Origin: Bradyrhizobium monzae
GTDB lineage: Bacteria; Pseudomonadota; Alphaproteobacteria; Rhizobiales; Xanthobacteraceae
Assembly: GCF_021458635.1 (NCBI RefSeq)
Contig: NZ_JAIRDQ010000005.1
Coordinates: forward strand, 186,001 to 250,000
Length of the DNA: 64,000 nt
Reading direction: 5' to 3'
Position numbers and translations under genes: made by a program. Under the pieces are notes generated by a model that made no database searches, was not told where the DNA came from, and saw only the letters and a list, made by a program, of their open reading frames with translations. This document shows, in pieces, positions 34,216-43,459 of this stretch (position 1 is its first letter; every line of letters starts with the position of its first letter).

Positions 34216-35448
34216 CTAGAACCGCTCCGGCCGGTACGGCGTCGGATCGATCGAGGGCGTCTCGCCGTTCATCATCTCCGCGAGCAGGCGCCCGGTGGCG
34301 GGGCCCAGCGTAAAGCCCTGGTGACCGTGGCCGAAATTCATCCAGAGGCCGCGGTGGCGTGGGGCACGGCCAAGCACGGGCACCATGTCGGGCGTGCAGG
34401 GGCGGGTGCCGAACCAAGGCTCGGGCTCGGCGCGCTGGCCGAGATCGATCAGCTCGCGTGCGGAGGCTTCGGCGCTGGCGAGCTGCACCGGCGTTGCCAG
34501 CGCATCCGGCCCCGTCAGCTCCGCGCCTGTGGTGATGCGGATGCCCTTGGCCATCGGTCCCATGGCGTAGCCCTGGCCCTTGTCGACCAGCGGCAAATCG
34601 AGCGAGGCGCCGCCGCTGTAATGCATGTGGTAGCCGCGCTTGCGCACCAACGGAATCCGGTAGCCGAACTTGTGCAGGAGATCCGGCGACCACGGCCCGA
34701 GCGTCACGACGGCGTTGGCGGCATCGATGCGGCCATTGTCGGTGTCGACCGACCATCCGGTCGCGGTCTGCTGCAACGACTGCGCATCGCCGAGCACGAT
34801 GATGCCGCCGAGGCGTTCGAACAGATTGGCATAGGCGGTGACCAGGGCGCCGGGATCGGACACGGTCCAGGTGTCGAGCCAATGGATCGCGCCGGGAAGG
34901 TCGGCGCGCAGGATCGGTTCGGCCTTGGTCAGTTCGCTGCCCGAGAGCACGCGATAATTCACGCCGAACTCGCTTCGGTCTTCCTCTGCGGCCTTGATCG
35001 AATGGTCGAGCGCAGCAGCATCGCGAAACAGTGCGCGATAGCCGGCGCGGCGGATCAGATTGTCGGCATGGGCTTCGCGGATCAGGATGTCGTGCTCGGG
35101 GGTCGCATAGGCGATCAGCTGCGCCCAGGCGGCGATCGCCTCGCGATGCCGCTTCGGCGCCGAATGCCACCAATAGCGGAGCAGCGGCTCGACGTGGCGA
35201 TGCAGCGAGGACAAGCTGTAGCGCACGTCATTGGTGCGGCCGGTCGCGATCTTCACGAGCGAGGCGAGGTCGCGCGGCATCGGATAGGGCCGCACCGCCT
35301 CCGCCTGGATCATCCCGGCGTTGCCGTAGCTGGTCTCGCGGCCGGGCTCCCTGCGGTCGACCAGCGAGACGGTCCAGCCGCGTTGCCTCAGATGCAAGGC
35401 GGCGCCGACGCCCACCATGCCGCCGCCGAGAATGATTGCGCTTTGCAT
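34216..35448 (-). CDS. FAD-dependent D-amino acid dehydrogenase-like oxidoreductase
   Basis: A 410-residue DAO-family flavoenzyme resembling DadA. FAD-binding 'AIILGGGMVGVGAALHLRQRGWTVSLVDRREPGRETSYGNAGMI' at the N-terminus; 'GYHMHYSGGASLDLPL', 'ITTGAELTGPDA' and the C-terminal 'WFGTRPCTPDMVPVLGRAPRHRGLWMNFGHGHQGFTLGPATGRLLAEMM' typical of DadA-like enzymes. It probably oxidises D-amino acids or a related amine with electrons passed to the respiratory chain. ATG at 35448. Located downstream of rne but behind a strong terminator. Confidence 0.88.
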   Translation of the reverse strand: MQSAIILGGGMVGVGAALHLRQRGWTVSLVDRREPGRETSYGNAGMIQAEAVRPYPMPRDLASLVKIATGRTNDVRYSLSSLHRHVEPLLRYWWHSAPKRHREAIAAWAQLIAYATPEHDILIREAHADNLIRRAGYRALFRDAAALDHSIKAAEEDRSEFGVNYRVLSGSELTKAEPILRADLPGAIHWLDTWTVSDPGALVTAYANLFERLGGIIVLGDAQSLQQTATGWSVDTDNGRIDAANAVVTLGPWSPDLLHKFGYRIPLVRKRGYHMHYSGGASLDLPLVDKGQGYAMGPMAKGIRITTGAELTGPDALATPVQLASAEASARELIDLGQRAEPEPWFGTRPCTPDMVPVLGRAPRHRGLWMNFGHGHQGFTLGPATGRLLAEMMNGETPSIDPTPYRPERF

Positions 35449-35470
35449 TGGATATGACCTCGCCAAATCA

Positions 35471-35496
35471 AAACCGCCCGGTTTGACCGGGCGGTT
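35471..35496 (-). terminator. Intrinsic terminator after rne
   Basis: AAACCGCCCGGTTTGACCGGGCGGTTT: nine-base GC stem. On the minus strand it is followed by TTTTGATTT, directly after the rne stop at 35513. Confidence 0.85.
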
Positions 35497-35512
35497 TCAT
35501 CTGGTTTTCGTT

Positions 35513-38500
35513 CTATTCGCCGCTGCCGAAACGGCGCGACCACCAGCCGGCGCGACGCGGGGCCGCTGGCGTCTCGGCTGCCACGTCCGTAGCAGGCTCG
35601 GGCGCGGGCGGAGCAACCGGCTCCGGCGCTGCCGCAACCGGGGTGGCCGGCTCGCTCGGGCTCGACAGGAAGCTCACCTTCTCCCGGACGGTGGAGCGGC
35701 GTCGCGCCGCCTTGTCGTCGGATGCGGGCTCTTCCTCAGCAACAGCGGCGGAAGGCGCGGGCTGCGCCGGCGTTTCGACCGGTGCCTGCAACTGAAACTC
35801 GGGCTGAGACGCTTCGACCGGCGCGATATGCTCCGAATGCGCAATCGACGGAGCGGTCTCGCTGCCGGAGCTGTCGAAATCAGCGACCGCCTCGGTTGCT
35901 TCCGACGGCTGATTGCCGGTGAGCTCGTCGCCGATGGAGCCGGCGAGACCTTCCTCGCCGTTACCGCGCCGACGACGCCCGCCCCTGCGACCACGCCGGC
36001 GACGACGATCGCTGTTGCCCTGCTGCTCGCCACGGGCGGCCTGGTCCTCGCCTTCCTCACCCTCCTGTTCGGTGTCGGCATCCTCTTCGCCTTCGCTGGC
36101 CGCTACGGCCCCTTCAAGAGAGGCGGGGGCGCCATCCTCGCGCGCCTCACCGTCGCGCTGACCGCCGCGACCGCGCCGGCGGCGACGGCGCTTGCGTCGC
36201 TGGCCGTCCTGCTCGGGCGATGCATCGCCTGCAGCTTGCTCCTCGGTGAGACCTTCGGTCTCCTCGGTCTCGACTTCGGATTCCAGTTCCGCATCGAGCT
36301 CCTCGTCGTCATAGGCTTCTTCGACCAGCGGCGGCGGGCTTGCGGCGGCCTGGGCCGCTAGCAGCGCCTTGGCGGCTTCGAGCGTATGCACCTGCTCGCC
36401 GCGGTCGATGAGATAGGCTTGCGGTCCGCTGACGCTGGGGTCGGCGATGACAGAAAGCGAGACCTTGAAGCCGTTTTCGAGATCGCGCAGATGACCGCGC
36501 TTGTGGTTCAGCACATAGAGCGCGACGTCGGTGCGGGTGCGGACCACGAGGTTGTGGGTCGCGCCCTTCATCAAGATCTCTTCCAGGCCGCGCAGCAACT
36601 GCAGCGCTACCGAGGACACCGAACGGACATGGCCGGTGCCGCCGCAATGCGGGCAGGGATCGGTCGAGGATTCCAGCACGCTCGCACGGATGCGCTGGCG
36701 CGACATCTCGAGCAGGCCGAAATGCGAGATGCGTCCGACCTGGATGCGCGCGCGATCCTGCCGCAGGCAGTCGGACAGCTTGCGCTCGACCGCACGGTTG
36801 TTGCGCTTCTCGTCCATGTCGATGAAGTCGATGACGATCAGGCCGGCGAGGTCGCGCAGGCGGAGCTGTCGGGCGACCTCTTCGGCCGCTTCCAGATTGG
36901 TCTTGAGCGCGGTGTCCTCGATATGGTGCTCGCGCGTCGATCGTCCGGAGTTGACGTCGATCGAGACCAGCGCCTCGGTCTGGTTGATCACGATGTAACC
37001 GCCGGAGCGCAGCTGCACGGTCGGCGAGAACATCGCGTCGAGTTGGCTTTCGACGCCCATGCGCGAGAACAGCGGCTGGCCGTCGCGATATTGCTTCACC
37101 GCGCTGACATTGGCGGGCATCAGCATCTTCATGAAGTCGCGGGCTTCGCGGTAGCCGGACTCGCCGGCGACCGAGATCTCGTCGATCTCCTTGTTGTAGA
37201 GGTCGCGCAGCGAGCGCTTGATCAGCGAGCCTTCCTCGTAGACCAGCGTCGGGGCCTGCGACTTCAGCGTCAGGTCGCGCACCGTCTCCCACATCCGGAT
37301 CAGGTACTCGAAGTCGCGCTTGATCTCGGGCTTGGTGCGGGCGGCACCCGCGGTGCGCAGGATGATGCCCATGCCCTCGGGCACGTCGAGATCCTGCACC
37401 ACTTCCTTCAGGCGCGAACGGTCCTGGGCGGAGGTGATCTTGCGGCTGATGCCACCGCCACGGGCGGTGTTCGGCATCAACACGGCGTATCGGCCGGCGA
37501 GCGAGAGGTAGGTCGTCAGCGCCGCGCCCTTGTTGCCGCGCTCCTCCTTGACCACCTGCACCAGCATCACCTGGCGGCGCTTGATGACTTCCTGGATCTT
37601 GTACTGGCGGCGCGGACGGAAGGTGCGCTCCGGCACTTCCTCGAGCACGTCGTCACCGCCGACGGATTCGACGTGCTCCTCTTCGGCTTCCTCGCCGTCT
37701 TCATCGTCCTCGTCGTCTTCGTCGGCCCTGGCTTCCGCATCCTGATGCGGGGCTTCAGTGCTCTCACCGGCAGCGTAGACGGCATCGGCCGGCTCGGTGA
37801 CGGAAGTCACGGCTTCGGCAAAAGCCTCGGCATGCGTTTCAGAGACGGTGGCCTCAACGGTCTCGGCCGCAACAACGGGCTCAGCGCCAATAGCGGCGAC
37901 AGGCGCGGGCGAATCCTCGGCATGAGCGTGGTCGTGATGATCGTGCTCGTCGTCATGGCCATGGTCTTCATGATCATGAGCGTGATGGTGCTCGTCATCA
38001 TGAGCGTGATGGTGATCATCGTGCTCGTGATCGTCATGCCCGTGATCGTCGTGATCATGGTCATGATGATCGTGGTCGTGACCTTCGTGCTCGCCGTGAT
38101 GCTCGGCAGCGGCGTGCAGATGCTCGCCCTCATGCGCAGCGCCGTCGGCATGCTCCGGCAGGGCCTGGCCCTCGACCGGCTGTGCGGCCGGATCGGCGCC
38201 GAGACCCTCGACGATGTCGCTGCGGACGCGTTCGCCTTGACCGCGGCGGCGGGCATTGCGGTGGCGCGAGCGGCGGCGGCCGTGAGAGCGGTTCTCGCTC
38301 TCTTCCTCGGCTTCGCGATGGGCCTGTTCTTCGGCCTCGATCAGCGCCTGCCGGTCGGCCACCGGGATCTGGTAGTAGTCGGGATGGATTTCGCTGAAGG
38401 CCAGGAAGCCGTGGCGGTTGCCGCCATATTCAACGAAAGCGGCCTGGAGCGAGGGTTCGACCCTTGTGACCTTGGCGAGGTAGATGTTCCCGCGCAGTTG

Positions 38501-38608
38501 CTTGCGTTGCGCGGTCTCGAAGTCAAACTCTTCGACGCGATTGCCGCGGACCACGACGACCCGGGTCTCTTCCGGGTGGGTGGCATCGATCAACATCTTG
38601 TTGGGCAT
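35513..38608 (-). CDS. rne: Ribonuclease E
   Basis: A 1031-residue endoribonuclease that starts mRNA decay and rRNA/tRNA processing and scaffolds the degradosome. The S1 domain is split: 'NIYLAKVTRVEPSLQAAFVEYGGNRHGFLAF' (41-71) continues at 'VMLVQVVKEERGNKGAALTTYLSLAGRY' (347-374) after an insertion of about 250 residues. Catalytic Asp551 (SIDVNSGRS) and Asp594 (IDFIDM) are 43 apart as in E. coli Asp303/Asp346, and Zn-link CPHC is at 652-655, the same offset of 248. The C-terminal 280 residues are disordered, with Arg-rich blocks (RRKRRRRRRGRGG, RRRRRGRRGGRRRR) for RNA binding. The insertion carries a His/Asp tract. Confidence 0.97.
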   Translation of the reverse strand: MPNKMLIDATHPEETRVVVVRGNRVEEFDFETAQRKQLRGNIYLAKVTRVEPSLQAAFVEYGGNRHGFLAFSEIHPDYYQIPVADRQALIEAEEQAHREAEEESENRSHGRRRSRHRNARRRGQGERVRSDIVEGLGADPAAQPVEGQALPEHADGAAHEGEHLHAAAEHHGEHEGHDHDHHDHDHDDHGHDDHEHDDHHHAHDDEHHHAHDHEDHGHDDEHDHHDHAHAEDSPAPVAAIGAEPVVAAETVEATVSETHAEAFAEAVTSVTEPADAVYAAGESTEAPHQDAEARADEDDEDDEDGEEAEEEHVESVGGDDVLEEVPERTFRPRRQYKIQEVIKRRQVMLVQVVKEERGNKGAALTTYLSLAGRYAVLMPNTARGGGISRKITSAQDRSRLKEVVQDLDVPEGMGIILRTAGAARTKPEIKRDFEYLIRMWETVRDLTLKSQAPTLVYEEGSLIKRSLRDLYNKEIDEISVAGESGYREARDFMKMLMPANVSAVKQYRDGQPLFSRMGVESQLDAMFSPTVQLRSGGYIVINQTEALVSIDVNSGRSTREHHIEDTALKTNLEAAEEVARQLRLRDLAGLIVIDFIDMDEKRNNRAVERKLSDCLRQDRARIQVGRISHFGLLEMSRQRIRASVLESSTDPCPHCGGTGHVRSVSSVALQLLRGLEEILMKGATHNLVVRTRTDVALYVLNHKRGHLRDLENGFKVSLSVIADPSVSGPQAYLIDRGEQVHTLEAAKALLAAQAAASPPPLVEEAYDDEELDAELESEVETEETEGLTEEQAAGDASPEQDGQRRKRRRRRRGRGGQRDGEAREDGAPASLEGAVAASEGEEDADTEQEGEEGEDQAARGEQQGNSDRRRRRGRRGGRRRRGNGEEGLAGSIGDELTGNQPSEATEAVADFDSSGSETAPSIAHSEHIAPVEASQPEFQLQAPVETPAQPAPSAAVAEEEPASDDKAARRRSTVREKVSFLSSPSEPATPVAAAPEPVAPPAPEPATDVAAETPAAPRRAGWWSRRFGSGE
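37916..38134 (-). repeat. Low-complexity tract encoding a His/Asp-rich stretch in RNase E
   Basis: Residues 159-231 of RNase E contain about 32 histidines in 71 positions, mixed with Asp and Glu, encoded by near-repeats of GATCAT/GACCAC-type hexamers. It lies inside the S1 insertion and is followed by an acidic tract (about 293-312, EDDEDDEDGEEAEEE). The DNA is prone to slippage and probably length-variable among strains. Confidence 0.8.
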
Positions 38609-39314
38609 GTCTTAACTCTTGGCGGCGGCGGGCGCGATCGACCGTGGGCGCGAGCTGCGCTGCCGGGTGACGCGACGGTCCACCTGATTCGGGGGTGAGG
38701 GGAAGGCCGAAACGCCGTCTCTCGCGCCTCGCCGAATCGGAAGCCGGAGGACCGAAGCGGCGCGCGGGAGTGTCACTCCGCAGCGTCGCGAAAGGTCCTT
38801 CAGAATTCGTCGGCACAGTCTGGCGCATCAAGCGTCGGCCCGTATGAAACATTGGGCGGCGGGGCCGCCCCTAATCAGTTGCTGCTGGCCAGGCATGGCG
38901 CGTGCGCGCTCGCCCTGGGATCACGAACCGCCCCCTTGGGATTAAGGGATCGGGTAACTGGCCGCGTCGCTGTCGAAACTGTCCCGGATACAGCGTGGTA
39001 ACCGGAAACCGTCCGCCGCCGGGGCTTGCCCCGTTCCACCTCGCTGCCGCGCACCGCGCTGGTCTTAGAGGGGAACGGAAAAACGCTGGAATTCCCAAAC
39101 CTTGGGAGTTCCGGCGCTGCACCGGGAGGCTGAATGCGACACAACCGGAAAATTATTGGCCGTCAGCAATCCGTACATACGAGGAATGGGCCAGCCGTGC
39201 AAGGGAGCGTCGCACGCTGGTCACAGTCGAAGAGTTTCGCGTTTCCGTCATTAAGGATCGATTAACCCTGTGGTTCTATTGCGTTAAAGAGGGCTGCTCG
39301 GAGGCACGGATTCG
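38609..39314. other. Divergent control region of rne and amiC
   Basis: About 700 bases between the two start codons. It must hold the rne promoter and 5' leader (RNase E genes usually have a long autoregulated leader) and the amiC promoter. The candidate sRNA lies near 39078-39168. Open frames here have no coding character. Confidence 0.5.
39078..39168 (-). ncRNA. Candidate trans-acting sRNA between rne and amiC
   Basis: Minus-strand transcript of about 90 bases. Promoter-like CTTGCAC (39197-39203), 16-base spacer and GTATGT (39175-39180) fit the alphaproteobacterial pattern CTTGAC/CTTAGAC-N16-CTATAT. It ends in a 15-bp stem (39084-39098 with 39102-39116) followed by TTTTT. The unpaired middle carries CAGCCTCCCGG, an anti-Shine-Dalgarno-like CCUCCC. 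I recall that the rhizobial alpha-r45 sRNA family (Smr45C) is reported in this rne-amiC position, but could not check. Alternatively it is an attenuator in a long rne leader. Confidence 0.5.
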
Positions 39315-40613
39315 GTGGCGAGCCGCACAAATCAAAGGGTTTTGCTGGGGGTTGCGCTTCTGTGCGCCGCGGCATTGCCGTGCGCCGATTCCTCGCGTCT
39401 CAGCGCCGCCGAGAGCCCATCGCAACCCTCTGTTGTGACGGCGAATTTTCCGACTGCGACAGCTGCGCGCCTGGCCGGCGACGGCAAGCAGACCCGCTTC
39501 ATCCTCGACCTCGACCAGACCGTCAGCTTCCGCGTCACGACGCTCGCCGATCCCTACCGGGTCGTGGTCGATGTCCCCCAGGTGAATTTTCAGCTGGGCC
39601 CGGGCACCGGGGCCGGGCGAGGGCTGGTCAAGGCCTTCCGCTACGGGCTCGTCATGCCCGGTGGCTCCCGAATCGTGTTCGACCTGGCCGGGCCTGCCAA
39701 GGTCACCAATTCCTATGTTCTCGAGGCGGCCAACGGCCAGCCGGCCCGGCTGGTGCTCGAGCTGGAGGAGGTCGACCGCGCGGCTTTCGTGCCGACGCCC
39801 GCCCCGGAGAATCGCCCCGAGTTGCGGTCGACGATCGCCGCCGCGCCGCCGGCAACGGTTCCTGCCGCGCCCGAAGCGACGCCGCAGAAGCCGGGGGCGC
39901 CGGCCGATGGACGCCCGGTCGTCGTGATCGATCCCGGCCACGGCGGCATCGACAACGGCACCCAGTCGAGCGGCGAGAGCGAGAAAAACCTGGTGCTCGC
40001 GTTTGGCCTGGCGCTGCGCGACCGGCTGGAAAAGGCCGGCAAATACCGGGTGGTGATGACAAGGGACGACGACACCTTCATTCCGCTCAATGACCGGTCC
40101 AAAATCGCCCGCAGTCTGAACGCCGCGCTGTTCGTCTCGATCCACGCCGACGCACTGCCGAAGGCCGAGGGCGATGCGCAGGGCGCCACCATCTACACAC
40201 TCTCGGACAAGGCCTCCGACGCCGAGGCCCAGCGCCTGGCCGATGCCGAAAACCGCGCCGACGCGATTGCCGGCTTCAATCTCGCGGAGGAGCCGACCGA
40301 CGTCGCCGATATCCTGATCGACCTGACGCAGCGGGAAACCCGCACCTTTTCAAACCGTTTTGCGCATTTGCTGATGGGTGAAATGAAGTCGACGGTACGG
40401 ATGCACAAGCATCCCTTGAAGTCGGCCGGTTTCCGGGTGCTGAAGGCCCCCGATGTGCCCTCGGTGCTGGTCGAGATCGGCTACGTCTCCAACAAGGGCG
40501 ACCTCGAGCACCTCGTGTCCGAGGGCTGGCGGTCGCGCGCGGTGGGCTCGATGGCCCAGGCGATCGACACGTTCCTGGCCAAGCGGATGGCAACGGCGGG
40601 GGCCGGGAATTAA
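39315..40613 (+). CDS. amiC: N-acetylmuramoyl-L-alanine amidase, AmiC type
   Basis: A 432-residue periplasmic murein hydrolase that cleaves the amide between MurNAc and the peptide stem during cell separation. Signal peptide residues 1-31; AMIN domain about 40-150 ('LAGDGKQTRFILDLDQTVSFRVTTLADPYRVVVDVPQVNF') that targets the septum; Pro/Ala-rich linker; Amidase_3 domain about 198-420 with zinc ligands His in VIDPGHGGID and His in 'FVSIHADAL', Glu in SGESEKN, and catalytic Glu in 'VLVEIGYVSNKGD'. GTG start at 39315 with GGAGG upstream. Followed by the penicillin-binding protein gene, a conserved order. Confidence 0.94.
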   Translation: MASRTNQRVLLGVALLCAAALPCADSSRLSAAESPSQPSVVTANFPTATAARLAGDGKQTRFILDLDQTVSFRVTTLADPYRVVVDVPQVNFQLGPGTGAGRGLVKAFRYGLVMPGGSRIVFDLAGPAKVTNSYVLEAANGQPARLVLELEEVDRAAFVPTPAPENRPELRSTIAAAPPATVPAAPEATPQKPGAPADGRPVVVIDPGHGGIDNGTQSSGESEKNLVLAFGLALRDRLEKAGKYRVVMTRDDDTFIPLNDRSKIARSLNAALFVSIHADALPKAEGDAQGATIYTLSDKASDAEAQRLADAENRADAIAGFNLAEEPTDVADILIDLTQRETRTFSNRFAHLLMGEMKSTVRMHKHPLKSAGFRVLKAPDVPSVLVEIGYVSNKGDLEHLVSEGWRSRAVGSMAQAIDTFLAKRMATAGAGN

Positions 40614-40838
40614 GCAGGGAATGCCGGTTCCGATGTTAAGCCCTGGTTTGGCCACAGCGGACGCTTTATAAAAACGACGCAGGGGGTTCCGGAATCGACG
40701 AGAATCCCGTTCGGCAAGCGTCTTTCGGTCCGGCATCGATAGTATTGAGTAAGGCCGGTGAATTCGCGACGTGAGGATGGCGCCTTATTTGGTTTGGGCG
40801 CCTTGGGCTGATCCTGGGATTGAACGGATAAACACATA

Positions 40839-43349
40839 ATGCGCTTGCTTGTGCGGTTCATGGGCTTCCTGTTCGCCGCGGGAACGGTGTTGTTCCTTGT
40901 CGGTGTCGGTGCCGTTGCAGGCCTGATCTGGCATTTCTCCAAAGACTTGCCCGACTACTCTCAGCTTCAGGATTACGAGCCGCCGGTGATGACCCGTGTG
41001 CACGCGGTCGACGGTTCGCTGCTCGGCGAATACGCCAAGGAGCGGCGGCTCTATCTGCCGATCCAGGCGGTGCCGAAGCTTGTGATCAACGCGTTCCTCG
41101 CCGCCGAAGACAAGAATTTCTACGAGCATGGCGGCATCGACTACACCGGCATGGCCCGTGCCGGCCTGGTCTATCTCCAGAACTACGGCTCCAACCGCCG
41201 CCCGCAGGGTGCGTCGACGATCACCCAGCAAGTCGCCAAGAACTTCCTTCTGACCAACGAGGTCTCCTTTGCACGCAAGATCAAGGAAGCCTTGCTCGCG
41301 ATGCGCATCGAGAAGACCTATTCGAAGGACAAGATCCTCGAGCTGTACCTGAACGAAATCTATCTCGGCCTCGGCGCCTACGGCATCGCTGCCGCTTCAC
41401 TGGTCTATTTCGACAAGTCGGTGAACGAACTCACCGTGGCGGAAGCTTCCTATCTCGCGGCCCTGCCGAAGATGCCGGCGACGCTGCATCCGGTGCGTAA
41501 CCGCGACCGCGCCATCGAGCGACGCAACTACGTGATCGACCGCCTGCAGGAGAACGGCTGGATCAAGCAGGCCGACGCCGAGAAGGCGCGCAAGGAACCG
41601 CTGGCCGTCACCAACCGTTCCAATGGCGCCCACACCTTCGCCGGCGAGTATTTCGCCGAGGAAGTCCGCCGCGACATCTTCGAGCGCTACGGCGAGAAGA
41701 AGCTGTACGAAGGCGGCCTCTCGGTCCGCACCACGCTCGATCCGAAGATCCAGGTCATGGCGCGCAAGACCATGGTCGCCGGCCTCGTGAACTATGACGA
41801 GCAGCAGGGCTATCGCGGAGCCATGAGCAAGCTCGATATTTCGGGCGACTGGGGCGTGAAGCTTGCCGAGATCAAGTCGCTCTCCGACATCTCGCCGTGG
41901 CGCATGGCGGTGGTGCTGGAGACCAGCGACCAGTCGGCGCGGATCGGCTTCCAGCCGAACCGCGAACTCGGCGGCGCCATCAGCAAGCAGCGCGAGACCG
42001 GCCTGATCACGCTCGACGGCGTCAAATGGGCGAAGGCGGCTTCAGGAGCTGCGAAGGGCAGGGCTGCCACGGGTGTGTCGCAGGTGCTGCAGCCCGGCGA
42101 CGTGATTTATGCCGATCCGCTCTACAGCAAGGAAGGACAGCCGGTCGAAGGCCAGTACCGTCTGCGTCAGATCCCCGAAGTGTCCGGCGCGATGGTGGTG
42201 ATGGACCCCTGGACCGGCCGCGTGCTCGCGATGGTCGGCGGCTTCTCGTTCGACCAGAGCCAGTTCAACCGCGCCACGCAGGCCTATCGGCAGCCCGGTT
42301 CGTCGTTCAAGCCGATCGTCTATTCGGCCGCGCTCGACAACGGCTACACACCGTCGACCGTCGTGCTCGACGCGCCGATCGAGATCGACCAGGGCCAGGG
42401 CGCCGGTGTGTGGCGACCTGAAAACTTCTCGGCGAACAAATATCAGGGACCGGTGACACTGCGGAACGCGCTGCGGCAGTCGCTCAACACGGTGACCGTG
42501 CGCCTCGCACAGGACATCGGCATGCCCCTGATCGGCGAATATGCACGCCGGTTCGGCGTCTATGACGAATTGCCCAACTATCTGTCCTACGCACTCGGTG
42601 CCGGGGAGACCACGGCGATGCGCATGGTCACGGCCTATTCGATGCTCGCCAATGGCGGCCGCCGCGTGAAGCCGACCCTGATCGACCGTATCCAGGACCG
42701 TTACGGCCATACCATCTTCAAGCACGACCAGCGCGAATGCCGCGGCTGCGACGCGCCCGGCGGCTGGAAGAACCAGAACGAGCCGCAGCTGATCGACCGC
42801 CGCGAGCAGGTGCTGGACTCCATGACCGCCTATCAGATCACCGAGTTGCTGGAAGGCGTGGTCCAGGCCGGTACGGCGACCGTCGTGAGGGAAGTCGGCA
42901 AGCCGATCGCCGGCAAGACCGGTACGACCAACGAGGCCAAGGACGCCTGGTTCGTCGGCTTCTCGCCTGACGTCGCGGTCGCCATCTACATGGGCTACGA
43001 CAAGCCGCGTCCGCTCGGCAAAGGCAACGCCGCGACCGGCGGGCATCTGGCCGCTCCGATCGCGCGCGATTTCCTCAAGCTTGCGCTCGCCGACAAGCCC
43101 GCTGTTCCGTTCAAGGTGCCCGCCGGCATCAAGCTGATCCGCGTCGTCTCCAAGACCGGCATGCGCGCCGGCCCCGGCGAGTCCGGTGGAACCATTTTGG
43201 AAGCCTTCAAGCCGGGTACGGCGCCGCCGGATAACTACTCGGTCATTGGCGTTGCCGACGCCGACGGGCGCGGCGGCGTGCCGGGGGCGCCCCAGCAGCA
43301 GCCGGATTCAGGCTTCTTCATGCGGCCGGGCACGGGCGGGCTCTACTAG
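40839..43349 (+). CDS. mrcA: Penicillin-binding protein 1A (class A)
   Basis: An 836-residue bifunctional murein synthase anchored in the inner membrane. Membrane segment residues 7-30; glycosyltransferase (GT51) about 55-230 with 'NAFLAAEDKNFYEHGGIDYTGMARA' and 'QGASTITQQVAKN'; an OB-like insert; transpeptidase about 430-730 with SxxK at Ser488-Lys491 (GSSFKPIVY), a SLN motif in RQSLNTVT and KTG in 'IAGKTGTTNEAKDAWFVGF' near 692. It polymerises lipid II and cross-links stems. ATG at 40839. Sits between amiC and prfB as in most alphaproteobacteria. Confidence 0.95.
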   Translation: MRLLVRFMGFLFAAGTVLFLVGVGAVAGLIWHFSKDLPDYSQLQDYEPPVMTRVHAVDGSLLGEYAKERRLYLPIQAVPKLVINAFLAAEDKNFYEHGGIDYTGMARAGLVYLQNYGSNRRPQGASTITQQVAKNFLLTNEVSFARKIKEALLAMRIEKTYSKDKILELYLNEIYLGLGAYGIAAASLVYFDKSVNELTVAEASYLAALPKMPATLHPVRNRDRAIERRNYVIDRLQENGWIKQADAEKARKEPLAVTNRSNGAHTFAGEYFAEEVRRDIFERYGEKKLYEGGLSVRTTLDPKIQVMARKTMVAGLVNYDEQQGYRGAMSKLDISGDWGVKLAEIKSLSDISPWRMAVVLETSDQSARIGFQPNRELGGAISKQRETGLITLDGVKWAKAASGAAKGRAATGVSQVLQPGDVIYADPLYSKEGQPVEGQYRLRQIPEVSGAMVVMDPWTGRVLAMVGGFSFDQSQFNRATQAYRQPGSSFKPIVYSAALDNGYTPSTVVLDAPIEIDQGQGAGVWRPENFSANKYQGPVTLRNALRQSLNTVTVRLAQDIGMPLIGEYARRFGVYDELPNYLSYALGAGETTAMRMVTAYSMLANGGRRVKPTLIDRIQDRYGHTIFKHDQRECRGCDAPGGWKNQNEPQLIDRREQVLDSMTAYQITELLEGVVQAGTATVVREVGKPIAGKTGTTNEAKDAWFVGFSPDVAVAIYMGYDKPRPLGKGNAATGGHLAAPIARDFLKLALADKPAVPFKVPAGIKLIRVVSKTGMRAGPGESGGTILEAFKPGTAPPDNYSVIGVADADGRGGVPGAPQQQPDSGFFMRPGTGGLY

Positions 43350-43459
43350 GCTTAGGACCAGGCGGAGACGTTCTTCGCGGTGGCGGTTGCGCTTTGCAGC
43401 CGCCGCCGCTACATCCCCATCTCAATTGCACGCGGGATTCCGCGAGACCAGAGAACGAC

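Noticed and set aside
36386..38698. 770-codon plus-strand open frame opposite rne
   Set aside because: It is the mirror of the RNase E coding frame; RNase E has all catalytic residues on the other strand, and the plus frame has no domain.
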